From Chlamydiales bacterium (lineage in GTDB: Bacteria > Chlamydiota > Chlamydiia > Chlamydiales > JARBTQ01): 64,000 nt of DNA. Below the pieces are notes generated by a model that did not search any database, was not told the DNA's origin, and worked only from the letters and a program-made list of their open reading frames with translations. The stretch is from NCBI GenBank assembly GCA_029240075.1, contig JARBTQ010000006.1, positions 36,610 through 100,609 of the forward strand, given 5' to 3'. How positions within the stretch are numbered: the first letter of the stretch is position 1; each line of letters starts with the position of its first letter. Of this stretch, positions 24,002 to 33,289 are shown piece after piece. A program made the position numbers and the translations under genes.

Positions 24002-25507
24002 ATGTCTTATTCAATTGGGTTACAGCTAAATCAAACACAGAGTCTTAAGCAGACTCAGAGGCTGATTATGTCGCCCCAAATGCAACAAGCTATCAATTTA
24101 CTTCAGTTGCCTGTTCAAGAGCTTGCTGTACTAATAGAACAAGAGATTGCACGCAACCCACTTTTGGAGATAGATGTTGAAGAGACCTATCCAGAGTATG
24201 AGGAGCCTGGGGGGGTGGCTTTAGAGGAGCAAATTAGAGAGCACGATTACGAAAGAGAATCCATAGACTCTCGGGATGTTTCATTTGATAGAGACGACTT
24301 TAGCATCCTACAAAGGTTAGACGAGGAATATCACGATTACTTTTCAGAACAAGAATCAAGCCATAATTCCCATTCTAATCGAGATGAAGACCAATTAAAA
24401 CAATTCCAGGATAGTTTAATTACAGCTCATCCTTCCTTATACGAACATTTATTATCTCAGTTCCGTTTAAGCTATAACAATGCTCCACAACAGGAATTAG
24501 AAGTCTCAGAAATGATCATCGGTAATCTAGATGAACGCGGATTTTTAACAACAAGTCTCGAAGAATTAGCTATCTTATACGATGTGGAAATCTTTTTACT
24601 CCAAAGTGTTTTGAAAAAAGTGCAAACTTTAGAGCCTTATGGAGTGGGAGCTTCAGATGTAAGAGAATCATTTTTAATTCAGTTAAGATGCTTGAAAAAG
24701 CAAAATACCTTAGCTTATCGTATATTAGACAGACACTACGAAGATCTGCTAAATAATAGAATTCCTATTATACAAAAAAGTTTAGGTTGTTCTGCTTCTG
24801 AAATTACAAAAGCAATGGAAAAGGATATTGCTAAATTAAGCTTGAGGCCTGCTACAGCTTATGTTCAGCATATTGTTCCTTATATTATACCTGATGCACA
24901 TATCTTTTTAGATAGAGGAGAGCTTATTGTAGAGCTAAATGATCAAGAGTTACCTTCTTTAAAGCTCAATCATCAGTATTTTAAAATGCTTGAGGATACC
25001 ACTGTACCCTCTGATACTCGGGATTATATACGTGATAAACTTTCTTCAGGCAAATGGTTAGTTCGCAATATCTATCAAAGAAATGAAACTTTAAGACGTA
25101 TACTTATTTTATTGATTATTAAACAAGCTCAGTTTTTTAAAGATCCTCAAGGTCAATTAATTCCTCTGACTATGAAAATTCTAGCGGAAGAACTTGAGCT
25201 TCATGAATCTACAATTGCACGCGCAGTTGCTAATAAGTATATCGATACTCCGCGTGGGCTATTATCTTTGCGTTCATTTTTTACGAATGCTTATGTGACT
25301 GAAGAAGGAGATGATATCTCAGCTCAGACTGTAAAAGCAGCTTTGCAGGAGCTTGTTCATTCGGAAGATAAGAAAAAGCCCTATTCAGATGAAAACTTAT
25401 CAAAATTGTTGAAAGATAAGGGAATCAATTGTGCTCGTCGCACTATAGCTAAGTATAGATTAGAACTTAATATAGGAAACACAACACAACGTAGGAAATA
25501 TAGTTAA
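24002..25507 (+). CDS. rpoN: RNA polymerase sigma-54 factor RpoN
   Basis: A 501-residue sigma-54. The N-terminal activator-interacting region is Gln/Leu-rich (QSLKQTQRLIMSPQMQQAIN, residues about 14-33). An acidic region II follows (about 60-130). The core-binding and DNA-binding parts end in the RpoN box ARRTIAKYRLEL, close to the consensus ARRTVAKYREQL. All regions are present. Sigma-54 needs an AAA+ activator (the chlamydial AtoC/CtcC type), which is not in this window. It is monocistronic and ended by the hairpin at 25522-25544. Its position 1.3 kb from the flagellin operon is suggestive but not proof of flagellar control. Confidence 0.96.
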   Translation: MSYSIGLQLNQTQSLKQTQRLIMSPQMQQAINLLQLPVQELAVLIEQEIARNPLLEIDVEETYPEYEEPGGVALEEQIREHDYERESIDSRDVSFDRDDFSILQRLDEEYHDYFSEQESSHNSHSNRDEDQLKQFQDSLITAHPSLYEHLLSQFRLSYNNAPQQELEVSEMIIGNLDERGFLTTSLEELAILYDVEIFLLQSVLKKVQTLEPYGVGASDVRESFLIQLRCLKKQNTLAYRILDRHYEDLLNNRIPIIQKSLGCSASEITKAMEKDIAKLSLRPATAYVQHIVPYIIPDAHIFLDRGELIVELNDQELPSLKLNHQYFKMLEDTTVPSDTRDYIRDKLSSGKWLVRNIYQRNETLRRILILLIIKQAQFFKDPQGQLIPLTMKILAEELELHESTIARAVANKYIDTPRGLLSLRSFFTNAYVTEEGDDISAQTVKAALQELVHSEDKKKPYSDENLSKLLKDKGINCARRTIAKYRLELNIGNTTQRRKYS

Positions 25508-25521
25508 AGAGGTGAAATATA

Positions 25522-25544
25522 GTATTGCATTCGTAATGCAATAC
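25522..25544 (+). terminator. Hairpin downstream of rpoN
   Basis: A perfect 10-bp stem, GTATTGCATT with AATGCAATAC around a 3-base loop, starts 15 bases after the rpoN stop. It has the shape of a terminator, though the T run is poor. Confidence 0.6.
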
Positions 25545-26889
25545 CTAGTCACATTATATTCATATAGTTTTAAAGCGTATTAGTATCATAATAAGCTGTT
25601 TATGATCTTTCAAGTTTCTTTTGAGCTTTTCAGTGGGTTTTTCTATTAATTTTTAAATTTTCATAAACAATAAGATTTAAATTAATCTTTTATTACATTT
25701 TGCCTTAAGATTTATTCGGATAGTTTTTTCTGTTATAACTTAGTTTGGCACTTGTAATACAAGCTGCTTGTCGCTCTTCTAAATCCAAGCTTCCTTAAAG
25801 TAGAGTCATATAACAGAAGCAGCTCAATCTGGACTCTTTTCATAGTATTTGTTCGTCTATCAAACATTGTTTTAACCTATTCCACTAATTGTTGAATCTA
25901 AAATAAAATGAAGTAACTATTAACAAGAGCCCTCCATATCAAAGGTAACTGCTCCTATTGGACAAAGTAGCATCAAAATTTTCTTTGTAGCCAGGCATGA
26001 CACCTCTTTACCATCTATCTAATTGAACGTCAATCTTGCGATAAGCGTGCATCTTTTACGATTTTGCGATTCTTACGACAAGCAGTACAAAGTAATACAT
26101 TATGATTAAGTATACTGGTCCGTAATGGCTCACTAGCATATCCCTTATTAGATTCTAAAAGAGGGAGCGCTTTATTCTCTCTTAAAGGTTTTAACCCGTC
26201 TTCAAAATAATTGTATTCCGAGTATTCTTAAATGATGCATGTAGTATACTTTTCTCTTTTTTAGATATTTCGGCAGGTAGAAAGGCTTTTATCTTTTCCC
26301 ATTTTTGATCTGTTAAATCTTTAAATTTTCCATTTCTCCTAAAGGACTTTCCCTTTTTACTCCAAAGCGTAAAAAGAGATATTTTAACAAAAAAGTCATT
26401 TTATTGTGTTTAGTGGGGTAGATTCATGTCTTGTTTATAATGATGCTTGATAAAAAGGCCATAATGCAATTGTAAAAACAGAAGGCAAAATTTTTTTATT
26501 CCTCTCGCATTATCTATTATTTATCTAAATTAATTTTAAAAATCAGGCTGAATAGGGTATTTTATACCGTATTTTTTATAAATTCAGTTATTGTATTATT
26601 CTTATGTTAAAATAAGAACCTATCCTAATAAAATTTAAATAATGTATGGTTAATGACTTATGCAAAAAGCCTTCTTTTCAGAAAATAACCGATATACACG
26701 TGTTTAGGTTATTTAATGAACAATACTGGGATAGGTTCGTCCGAAATATATCGTTTTATTTTTAATGAATATTATGTTATAGTTTGTTTATACTCAAAAT
26801 TTATTTATCTTTTTGGTGTTTAACTTTGAGTTATATAATTGCATTAAAAACGCTCTATTTAAAATAATTAAAATGAAAAAAGGATACTT
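25545..26889. other. Long intergenic region with decayed transposase
   Basis: About 1.3 kb without an intact gene. The stretch 26030-26375 is a decayed IS5-type transposase, annotated separately. The parts 25545-26030 and 26380-26889 are AT-rich. I see no tRNA, CRISPR or clear open frame there. The last few hundred bases should contain the promoter of the gene at 26890, which has an AAAAGGA just before its ATG. Confidence 0.6.
26030..26375 (-). pseudogene. Decayed IS5-family transposase fragment
   Basis: Read on the minus strand, two pieces of an IS5-like DDE transposase remain. Near 26265-26375 is an N-terminal piece, FKDLTDQKWEKIKAFLPAE, matching the DUF4096-type start (LTDxQWxxIxPLLP). 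Near 26030-26230 is a C-terminal piece in another frame, LPLLESNKGYASEPLRTSIL followed by NVLLCTACRKNRKIVKDARL, resembling the DKGYD...R(R)NRK region. The catalytic middle is missing and the frames differ, so it is dead. Terminal inverted repeats were not found. Confidence 0.65.
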
Positions 26890-28521
26890 ATGATAGAACT
26901 TAATTCTTGTTCTAAGCCTCCTGTCAGTGTACAAGGTCTAGATAAGATGCAGGATGGGGTAACAAAGGTTGCTTCTCCCTTACAATTAGGCTTAAGTAAG
27001 ATTACAGAGTTAGGTAAAAATGCTTCTAATCTTTATACTATAGCTCGTAATGCTCCAGGAATTGGAATGGGTATAGCGACAACTATGTCGGGAATTAGCG
27101 AGCTTTCTTCTGGTAATTATTTCTCGGGATTTGCTACGACAGCCACCGGTGTAGAAAAATTAGTGTATTCTTTAAAAAACTGGAAGAGTGGAAATAATAA
27201 GGTTTCTGAACTTATCCAAGATGCTAAATCTGAGATAAGCTTTATTATATCAGCAAGTAAAGCAAGTGAAAATTCACTGGAAATGTTATCTGCTAACCTC
27301 AAAAATATTGAGAAAATGGTAGATAAACTAAATATTAGAATTACAGAAACTAAAGAATTGGCTCAAAATGGCCGAAAAGAGCTTTCAAAACAAAATTTGG
27401 AAATTTTACAATCCTTAGAGAATGCAAGAAATTCTTGTATGAACGTACATGATAAATTTGCTAAAGTTCAGAAAGCTATGGATACAGCTTATACAAATTT
27501 TGAGTCATCTTTAAAGCACTTAGATAAAATAGCAAAGCTAACTAAAGATTCTGAATTAGGGGAAAAAGAAGCCTTGGCACAAATTAATCAGGCCTGTGAA
27601 ACCTTAAGTCAAGAATATAACAAGAGTATGCAGCTCCTTAGCGATGCTATACAGTTAAATAAAGGCGCTTTGGTTGAGCATGGGGTATCTATTGAAGAGG
27701 CAGACAGAGCTTCTGAGCTTTATGCTCGGTTCAGTGCTACTGCTCAGCATTATTTATCTGAGATAGACAAGAAAGCTGAAATCGATCGTCATATTCAAGA
27801 AAAATTAGACCATGGTCAAAAAGAGATTAAAAAGATCCAAGGTCGCTTAGCTGATATCAAGGATCATGCTAATAGTGCATCTGACAAATTGGATGCAGCT
27901 TATCAAGCAGGGGAGGAAGCTTGGGGATGGACAAGCACAATTTCATGTGCTGCTACTGCCGTAGTCTCTGCTCCTAGCCTTGGGTTACCTGCTGCTTTAG
28001 CTGCTGGAGCTGCTGCGGGTGGCGTTGTCCATAAAAATCGTGACTTGCGGAATGAACTATATTCGAAGGCTGTGAATCAACTTGAAGATGCTGCTGGTAT
28101 TGTATTCCCTAAAGCAGCGCAATTCAGTGTAAGTGATTTTATTTCTTTTAAATTTGATGATCGTTCTAGTGGGCTTTGGGGAAGATTTATAGAAAGAAGA
28201 CCCTCTTTCACTTTAGGAACGCTAACGCTTAAATTGGGAGAAGGTGTAGCTTTAGATTTAAGAGTAGACCTAAATAATAAGCAACAACCTATCCGCACAT
28301 GTGACATTGCAAAGCTAATAGATGTCATGAAGCAGCAAGTTGCAAAGGGTAAATTAAGAACAGCGGATGCTCTAGCTATTGCTCAGCATTTAGAGACCAT
28401 GGTCATTGATCGTGGCGATAGACATCCTCCCAAAAAAGGCCTTATTTCTGCTAATTACTTGAAGGATATAAAAGAGCCTTGTCAAGATTTAATGGACTTA
28501 GGCTGCAGTTTGATACGATAA
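26890..28521 (+). CDS. Coiled-coil protein with hydrophobic patches, effector or translocator candidate
   Basis: A 543-residue protein I do not recognise. It has a weakly hydrophobic, Gly-rich stretch (about residues 55-90, GIGMGIATTMSGIS and GFATTATGVEKL) and long coiled-coil helices (about 100-345). A strongly hydrophobic Ala-rich segment follows (about 355-380, AATAVVSAPSLGLPAALAAG), then a mixed C-terminal domain with strand pattern TLGTLTLKLGEGVALDLRVD. No Sec signal peptide is present. Coiled coils flanked by hydrophobic segments are seen in type III translocators and inclusion-associated chlamydial proteins, but this likeness is structural only. The gene is monocistronic, with AAAAGGA before the ATG and a strong terminator after it. 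Confidence 0.7.
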   Translation: MIELNSCSKPPVSVQGLDKMQDGVTKVASPLQLGLSKITELGKNASNLYTIARNAPGIGMGIATTMSGISELSSGNYFSGFATTATGVEKLVYSLKNWKSGNNKVSELIQDAKSEISFIISASKASENSLEMLSANLKNIEKMVDKLNIRITETKELAQNGRKELSKQNLEILQSLENARNSCMNVHDKFAKVQKAMDTAYTNFESSLKHLDKIAKLTKDSELGEKEALAQINQACETLSQEYNKSMQLLSDAIQLNKGALVEHGVSIEEADRASELYARFSATAQHYLSEIDKKAEIDRHIQEKLDHGQKEIKKIQGRLADIKDHANSASDKLDAAYQAGEEAWGWTSTISCAATAVVSAPSLGLPAALAAGAAAGGVVHKNRDLRNELYSKAVNQLEDAAGIVFPKAAQFSVSDFISFKFDDRSSGLWGRFIERRPSFTLGTLTLKLGEGVALDLRVDLNNKQQPIRTCDIAKLIDVMKQQVAKGKLRTADALAIAQHLETMVIDRGDRHPPKKGLISANYLKDIKEPCQDLMDLGCSLIR

Positions 28522-28531
28522 ACTCCCTAAG

Positions 28532-28560
28532 CCGACACCTATATAAAATGTAGGTGTCGG
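28532..28560. terminator. Strong bidirectional terminator hairpin
   Basis: A perfect 10-bp GC-containing stem, CCGACACCTA with TAGGTGTCGG and a 9-base loop, lies between convergent genes ending at 28521 and 28576. It is the clearest bidirectional terminator structure in this part of the window. Confidence 0.75.
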
Positions 28561-28575
28561 TTGATGAAATTAACG

Positions 28576-29487
28576 CTATTCAAGGCTTTCTCTTGCCATG
28601 TAATTTCTCCAAATTATTTTCCAGCGTAAATTGTTTTCTTTATGTTGCTCAATATGACCTAGAATTTTTTTTAGAGACCATTTTGCAAATAAAGTAATTT
28701 CCTCTTTTGTAAGGCGGTAAATGATGTAGGATTCCTTCCCTGCAAATAATTGCTGAAGCTTATGTAAACATTTTTTAAAACGAGTTTGATAAATAACTGT
28801 AGCTATCAAAGCATAAGCAATCAATAACACTGCTAAAGTCTCCAGTAAAATCACAAGTGGGCTATAAACGAAAATTCCTTTCAAGTTTATGTAGGAGATT
28901 ATAGCTTGTGAGCCAATCAACATTCCTGCTCCCAAAAACAATTCTTGAGAGTAATAGCTAATAGGTCCTATTAGTCTACGGTACATTTTTGAAGAAGTAG
29001 AATATGCAAGAATCTCCTCATAAGGGGAGTCTACAAAGTTCATCCTACCAATATGTACTAACTCATGCATAATTATTTCTTGTATATCATAGAAAGCAAA
29101 GTACGTTTTTTTGTCCAAAAGCCGAGAATGTAGTTGGATAATAGGAAGTGGTATTTCAAATTGTTCTGTCATAGAGTAAGAAAAAGTCCAAGTTGCTCCA
29201 GCATGCCAATAACTTAGTCCTTCTCTGCTGTAGATAATAGTGCTCCATTCGGGGTAAATGTCGAAAGTAGTATGAAGCTTTTCTAATGTAGACTTTAGAT
29301 CTAAAGTTGAGGATATATTATAGGAGTAACCCTCTTCGCTTAAAATAGCTAAAGTTAGTTGCCGATCTTGTAAAATTCTAACCCTAGCTTTAAAAATTGC
29401 TTCTTGCTCTGTAATTCCTGGGATGAATCCTTTTTTATTAAGTTCGAAAATCATACTACTATCGATTTCAGTCGTGAGTTCCAACAT
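28576..29487 (-). CDS. Membrane protein with HExxH zinc-protease motif
   Basis: A 303-residue protein. A soluble N-terminal part (about 1-130) is followed by MHELVHIGRM (about residues 140-149), an HExxH zinc-binding motif. Twelve residues on comes SPYEEILAYSTS, where a glutamate could be the third ligand as in gluzincin-type proteases. Two hydrophobic segments follow (about 180-205 and 210-240), then a basic cytoplasmic tail. The family is not recognised by name; similar HExxH membrane proteins occur in chlamydiae from memory. Proteolytic activity is inferred from the motif only. No operon partner: hairpins lie on both sides. Confidence 0.65.
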   Translation of the reverse strand: MLELTTEIDSSMIFELNKKGFIPGITEQEAIFKARVRILQDRQLTLAILSEEGYSYNISSTLDLKSTLEKLHTTFDIYPEWSTIIYSREGLSYWHAGATWTFSYSMTEQFEIPLPIIQLHSRLLDKKTYFAFYDIQEIIMHELVHIGRMNFVDSPYEEILAYSTSSKMYRRLIGPISYYSQELFLGAGMLIGSQAIISYINLKGIFVYSPLVILLETLAVLLIAYALIATVIYQTRFKKCLHKLQQLFAGKESYIIYRLTKEEITLFAKWSLKKILGHIEQHKENNLRWKIIWRNYMARESLE

Positions 29488-29693
29488 TTCATTTACCGCG
29501 AAGATTGAAAATTGAAAAAGAAAAAGTTATTTTGTTGCTAGCGCAGGGAGTGACGCAATTTCAAAGGCTATAAAGATCTGCTTTTTTTGCGAACTGTACT
29601 GAAAGAAAGTGAATCTGACAAAATATTTTTTCTGTTTTTTTGTAAGGATCTTATACAGAGGGGTGGGAAATGCTTCAGTGTGTAGAGGGGCCT

Positions 29694-29728
29694 TTTAGTT
29701 GATAGCATTGGACTGCTATTCAACTAAA
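29694..29728. terminator. Long stem-loop downstream of 29766-30356 gene
   Basis: TTTAGTTGATAGCA pairs with TGCTATTCAACTAAA (14 bp with one bulged T) around a 6-base loop. It lies 38 bases after the end of a minus-strand gene and is likely its terminator, although it lacks a T run. Confidence 0.5.
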
Positions 29729-29765
29729 TAATAACCCCTAATGATAGCTTTCAGCCTTATCTAAG

Positions 29766-30356
29766 CTAACGATTACTTTCTGGTATGAGTACTCTAGAAT
29801 AACTTAGATTTATTATTGTAGTATTAAGAGCTGAGAAGTTGGTAGGATTCATATATATGCTTCTAAGATCATGACAAGACGCAATTACATCTTTAAAAAG
29901 CTCATTTGCTTCTTGATTTTCTTTAAATACTGCTTGAGATATTTTAAAAGCTTGCAGTAATACTGTAATATAGTCATTTATGCGTTTTGAGGCTTTTTCA
30001 TCAATAGATTCTATTTCTTCCCATGGATCACTATCTATCTCTTTAAAAGCTTTAATGATGGCATTTTTCTTGTCGAAAGCATCAGTTTTGATGATCTGCA
30101 CTTGCTCTTCAATAAGCAAGTAAAAGTTTGCCATTGCTGACCTGTTAAAATCTCCTACTAGCCCACTAAGCTCTTTAAGTACGCTTTTTTTATAAGCTTC
30201 TTCGACTTTTGGTCCTTTTACAATTTGGGCAAGTTTTTTTAAAGCTTCTTTAGCTGTAGAGAATGTTTGGTCAGAGCTTAGTAAATCCTTTTTTTGAGGT
30301 ATTTGATTAACTTCTTTATTGTCATGATGTACAGTCTTCGGTAATACTGGCAGCAT
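29766..30356 (-). CDS. Uncharacterised helical protein
   Basis: A 196-residue, all-helical, soluble-looking protein, not recognised. The first 35 residues are polar and probably disordered (NKEVNQIPQKKDLLSSDQ); the remainder forms regular amphipathic helices such as EEQVQIIKTDAFDKKNAIIK and DPWEEIESIDEKASKRINDY. There is no signal peptide or membrane segment. A GGAG precedes the ATG. The disordered start and small helical body are compatible with a secreted effector or a chaperone, but nothing decides this. Confidence 0.6.
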   Translation of the reverse strand: MLPVLPKTVHHDNKEVNQIPQKKDLLSSDQTFSTAKEALKKLAQIVKGPKVEEAYKKSVLKELSGLVGDFNRSAMANFYLLIEEQVQIIKTDAFDKKNAIIKAFKEIDSDPWEEIESIDEKASKRINDYITVLLQAFKISQAVFKENQEANELFKDVIASCHDLRSIYMNPTNFSALNTTIINLSYSRVLIPESNR

Positions 30357-30640
30357 AAGGGATCTCCTAATTATTTTTAGATAGCATGGGTAAGCAAAAA
30401 TTCAAAACGATGAATGCTCAAAAGTAGTCCATGCAAAATATAGCATAGAAAAGTTTATTACTCATTAGAATGGATTTTATTAATAAACTTCTGTTTGTTA
30501 AGTCTTTAATCTTCAGTCGGAACTAATCTTCAGATACCTTCTTGGAGACTTTCTGTACCAAAATATAGGAAAAGTATAAACATTTTTTCTTGAAGAGATT
30601 AATCGATCTTAGTATGATGCTGTCCATTCAATCAATGATA

Positions 30641-30714
30641 GGGGTGTTAGCTCAGTTGGTTAGAGCGCCACGTTGACATCGTGGAGGTCAGCTGTTCGAG
30701 TCAGCTACATCCCA
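30641..30714 (+). tRNA. tRNA-Val (GAC)
   Basis: A 74-base tRNA with all arms. The acceptor GGGGTGT pairs with ACATCCC (one G-T), the D stem GCTC pairs with GAGC, the anticodon stem CCACG pairs with CGTGG, and the T stem AGCTG pairs with CAGCT around TTCGAGT. The anticodon loop TTGACAT gives GAC, reading GUC/GUU valine codons. The discriminator base is A; CCA is not encoded. Confidence 0.95.
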
Positions 30715-30748
30715 ATCCTTTAATTACTTATCTTCTCAAATATCCACC

Positions 30749-32206
30749 GTGACATATCAATCTTCTCCAAATGCTAATTTGTCTAGCAATAATGAGCTTT
30801 TTTCGTTGAGGAAAATTCTTTCGAACGTACTTGCGTGTGCAATGTTAGAGCTTTTTCCTAATGTTATCTACGTTGAAAATTTTGTAGATGATGTGGAATT
30901 CGCATGTGATTTCCTTTTTCAACTTCCTCAGAATGATCAACTTCTTACTCTTATAGAAGATCGTATGCGATCAGTTATAAAAAATTTAGATGAGATAGAA
31001 TCTTTTGAGATGATGCGGCAAAATGCAGTTCTATTTATCCAAGAAAAAGGTTTGCCTATTATGTGGGAGCGCCTTAATGACAAGGTAGATCCTTTAGTGA
31101 CTTTTATAAAACTTGGAGACCAGTACATCCTATCACAGGAGGGAGAAGAACTAGAGCTAAGCAAAACTCCAGCCTTTAAGCTATGTGATATTGCTTTTGT
31201 TAAGCGTTACATAAATGGACGACATGTGAAGGTTGTGCGCGTTAAAGGGGTTGCTTTCTATGAAAAGGGGCACTTGAAGCAATTTTTAAAACAGCGAGAA
31301 ATGGCTGCTTTAAGAGATCATCAGCAGATTGTTATTTCAGAAAAATTACTTTTCCCTGAGCCTAATCGTAGTACTGCTATATGGCATTGGTTACCAAATG
31401 GTAGCAAGCTTCGTCATAAGCTAGTAGGCCTTATAACCAATATCTATCGTGAGCTAGAGATAGGCGAGTTTTGTCCTTCTCCTTTATTGGCATTGCAATC
31501 TGCTCTCAATGAGAAGTATTTACGTAAACAGGTAGATCCTCTGCCTGTACCTATTGAGATGGAGGGTATATCATATATTGCTCTAAGTTCGTCGGTGGAG
31601 TACTATATTTCTATTTTGCAATCTTTAGGTATAGAGCAATCATTGAAACAGAAATATATGCAGTGGGCTACCTGCCTTCATGAAGGTGAAATAGATGCTG
31701 AGTATGGTTTATTGAAATCTCGTGTCTATACTCAAGATCAGGGGCACTATTTTTGTCATAGTAAATCAATAAGGGAGGATTTAGTTAAAATTTTGCAGGC
31801 GATGCTAAAAATTTTAACGAAATTTAATATACCGTATCATATGGTTCTTCAAATTAAGAAAAGTAGTAGTATGACCTCTACCAAAGATTGGAAGCAGTTT
31901 GTAGAAGCTTTAAAATGGGCTTTGCGATCATTAAGTATTCCATTTGAAATAGAAGAACGGAAAAGTTGTTTCTACGGTCCCAGACTCGAGATTGTTCATT
32001 ACGATTTGCTTGGTAGAAAATGGGATGCTGGATATGTAGAGGCGGATTTGTTTAATAAAGCTAAGCTCGCAGCAAAATTTAAAAATATAGAAAATTTAGA
32101 AGTATTTCGATTTTCACTTTGTGGATCTATTGAGCGATTATTCGCTTTGCTAGTTGAAAAGCATGGTAAAAATGTAACTGATTGGCTATTAAGTATAGAA
32201 GCTTAA
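30749..32206 (+). CDS. Degenerate threonyl-tRNA synthetase-like protein
   Basis: A 485-residue protein that follows the ThrRS editing and catalytic domains but is not a normal ThrRS. AFKLCDIAFVKRYINGRHVK and the following RVKGVAFYEKGHLKQFL match the SAD region. IYRELEIGEFCPSP, YTQDQGHYFC, GPRLEI...LGRKWDAG and CGSIERLFALLVEKHGK match catalytic-domain segments. The TGS domain and the whole anticodon-binding domain are absent. The editing-site HxxxH and CRGPH are replaced, the NCP cysteine and the third zinc histidine are gone, and motif 2 has lost its RYE. Only the DxxH histidine remains. It lies upstream of infC-rpmI-rplT-pheS, the ancestral thrS position. It is an intact frame, so perhaps a moonlighting paralogue rather than a pseudogene. 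Confidence 0.75.
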   Translation: MTYQSSPNANLSSNNELFSLRKILSNVLACAMLELFPNVIYVENFVDDVEFACDFLFQLPQNDQLLTLIEDRMRSVIKNLDEIESFEMMRQNAVLFIQEKGLPIMWERLNDKVDPLVTFIKLGDQYILSQEGEELELSKTPAFKLCDIAFVKRYINGRHVKVVRVKGVAFYEKGHLKQFLKQREMAALRDHQQIVISEKLLFPEPNRSTAIWHWLPNGSKLRHKLVGLITNIYRELEIGEFCPSPLLALQSALNEKYLRKQVDPLPVPIEMEGISYIALSSSVEYYISILQSLGIEQSLKQKYMQWATCLHEGEIDAEYGLLKSRVYTQDQGHYFCHSKSIREDLVKILQAMLKILTKFNIPYHMVLQIKKSSSMTSTKDWKQFVEALKWALRSLSIPFEIEERKSCFYGPRLEIVHYDLLGRKWDAGYVEADLFNKAKLAAKFKNIENLEVFRFSLCGSIERLFALLVEKHGKNVTDWLLSIEA

Positions 32207-32368
32207 TAATAAGACGATGTATTTAATTTTCAAATCAGGTAGAGTAGATTTTGTAAAACTTTCATTAATGGGTTGTAGCTACTGTAAATTTATGGGTGAA
32301 TAGTGCAAAACTATAGGGTAAGAAAGGTGGTTACTTCCAATTATTAACAAGAACAAAAGGGAGAATCT

Positions 32369-32908
32369 TTGGAAGAGACTTTAAGAATCAATAAGAAAAT
32401 TACAACTCTTAAATTGCGTGTCATCGATCAAGATGGTGAGCAGTTAGGTATTTTATCTCGAGATGAAGCTTTAAATCTTGCTGTAGAGGCTGGTTTAGAC
32501 TTAGTAGAAATTGTGCCTAAAGCCGTCCCTCCAGTTTGTAAAATTATAGATTACGGTAAGTACCGCTATGACCAGACAAAGCGAGAAAAGGAAAACTTAA
32601 AAGCACAACATCAGATTAAGGTTAAAGAAATTAAGCTTAAGCCTAATACAGATGAACATGATATTGAATTTAAACTCAAGCATGTGAGAGATTTTTTAGA
32701 AAAAGGTAATAAAGTAAAAATTACTTGTACATTTAGAGGAAGAGAAATGATGCACCCTCAAATTGGGGAAAAAATGGTGCAGAAAATGTGTGAGGCTGTA
32801 GAAGATCTAGCTATAGCAGAGTCTCCTATGAAGATGATGGGTAAAACTCTGACAACAGTCTTAGCTCCGCATGGCAAAAAGATAACAAAGCCAGCATCAA
32901 ATTCTTAA
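32369..32908 (+). CDS. infC: Translation initiation factor IF-3
   Basis: A 179-residue IF-3 with both domains. The N-terminal domain shows INKKITTLKLRVIDQDGEQL and the linker region YGKYRYDQTKREKE. The C-terminal domain shows VKEIKLKPNTDEHDIEFKL, VKITCTFRGREMMH and the closing LAPHGKK. It prevents subunit association and checks the start codon. The gene starts with TTG, preceded by GGGAG at good spacing; a rare start is a known feature of infC and allows self-regulation. It heads the infC-rpmI-rplT group. Confidence 0.96.
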   Translation: MEETLRINKKITTLKLRVIDQDGEQLGILSRDEALNLAVEAGLDLVEIVPKAVPPVCKIIDYGKYRYDQTKREKENLKAQHQIKVKEIKLKPNTDEHDIEFKLKHVRDFLEKGNKVKITCTFRGREMMHPQIGEKMVQKMCEAVEDLAIAESPMKMMGKTLTTVLAPHGKKITKPASNS

Positions 32909-33024
32909 CTTCTAGTTATAGGTAATTAATAAAAGCCTTGTATTTAGAGATCATTTATGGTAAGGTGAAGCATAAATGATCATTGTTTTTTTTGTTCAAC
33001 AACAAATATCTAAGGAGTATTCGC

Positions 33025-33219
33025 GTGCCTAAGATGAAAACGCGCAAAGCTATTAAAGCGCGATTTAAAGTGACAGCTACAGGAAAACTCTTGCGAAGAC
33101 GTCCAGGTAGACGCCACATCTTGACAAAAAAATCCTCAAAGAGAAAGCGCAAACTCCGTTCGCCAGCTTTACTTGATAAGGGACACGTCAGAATGTACAA
33201 GCGCTTAATGGGTATATAA
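33025..33219 (+). CDS. rpmI: 50S ribosomal protein L35
   Basis: A 64-residue basic protein with the L35 sequence PKMKTRKAIKARFKVTATGK and the ending KRLMGI. The start is a GTG at 33025 with AAGGAG 7 bases before it. An upstream in-frame extension from 32983 is not homologous to L35 and is rejected. It lies between infC and rplT, as in most bacteria. Confidence 0.95.
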   Translation: MPKMKTRKAIKARFKVTATGKLLRRRPGRRHILTKKSSKRKRKLRSPALLDKGHVRMYKRLMGI

Positions 33220-33289
33220 AGCAGCTTTATACTTAAAAATAAAGTATAGTTTTCCTTACACATTATATTTTAGTGTGTATAACAGACAG

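Noticed and set aside
30749..32206. Call as a functional thrS
   Set aside because: Key zinc, editing and motif-2 residues and two whole domains are missing.
32955..33263. Minus-strand frame over rpmI
   Set aside because: Antisense to the clear L35 gene, without homology.
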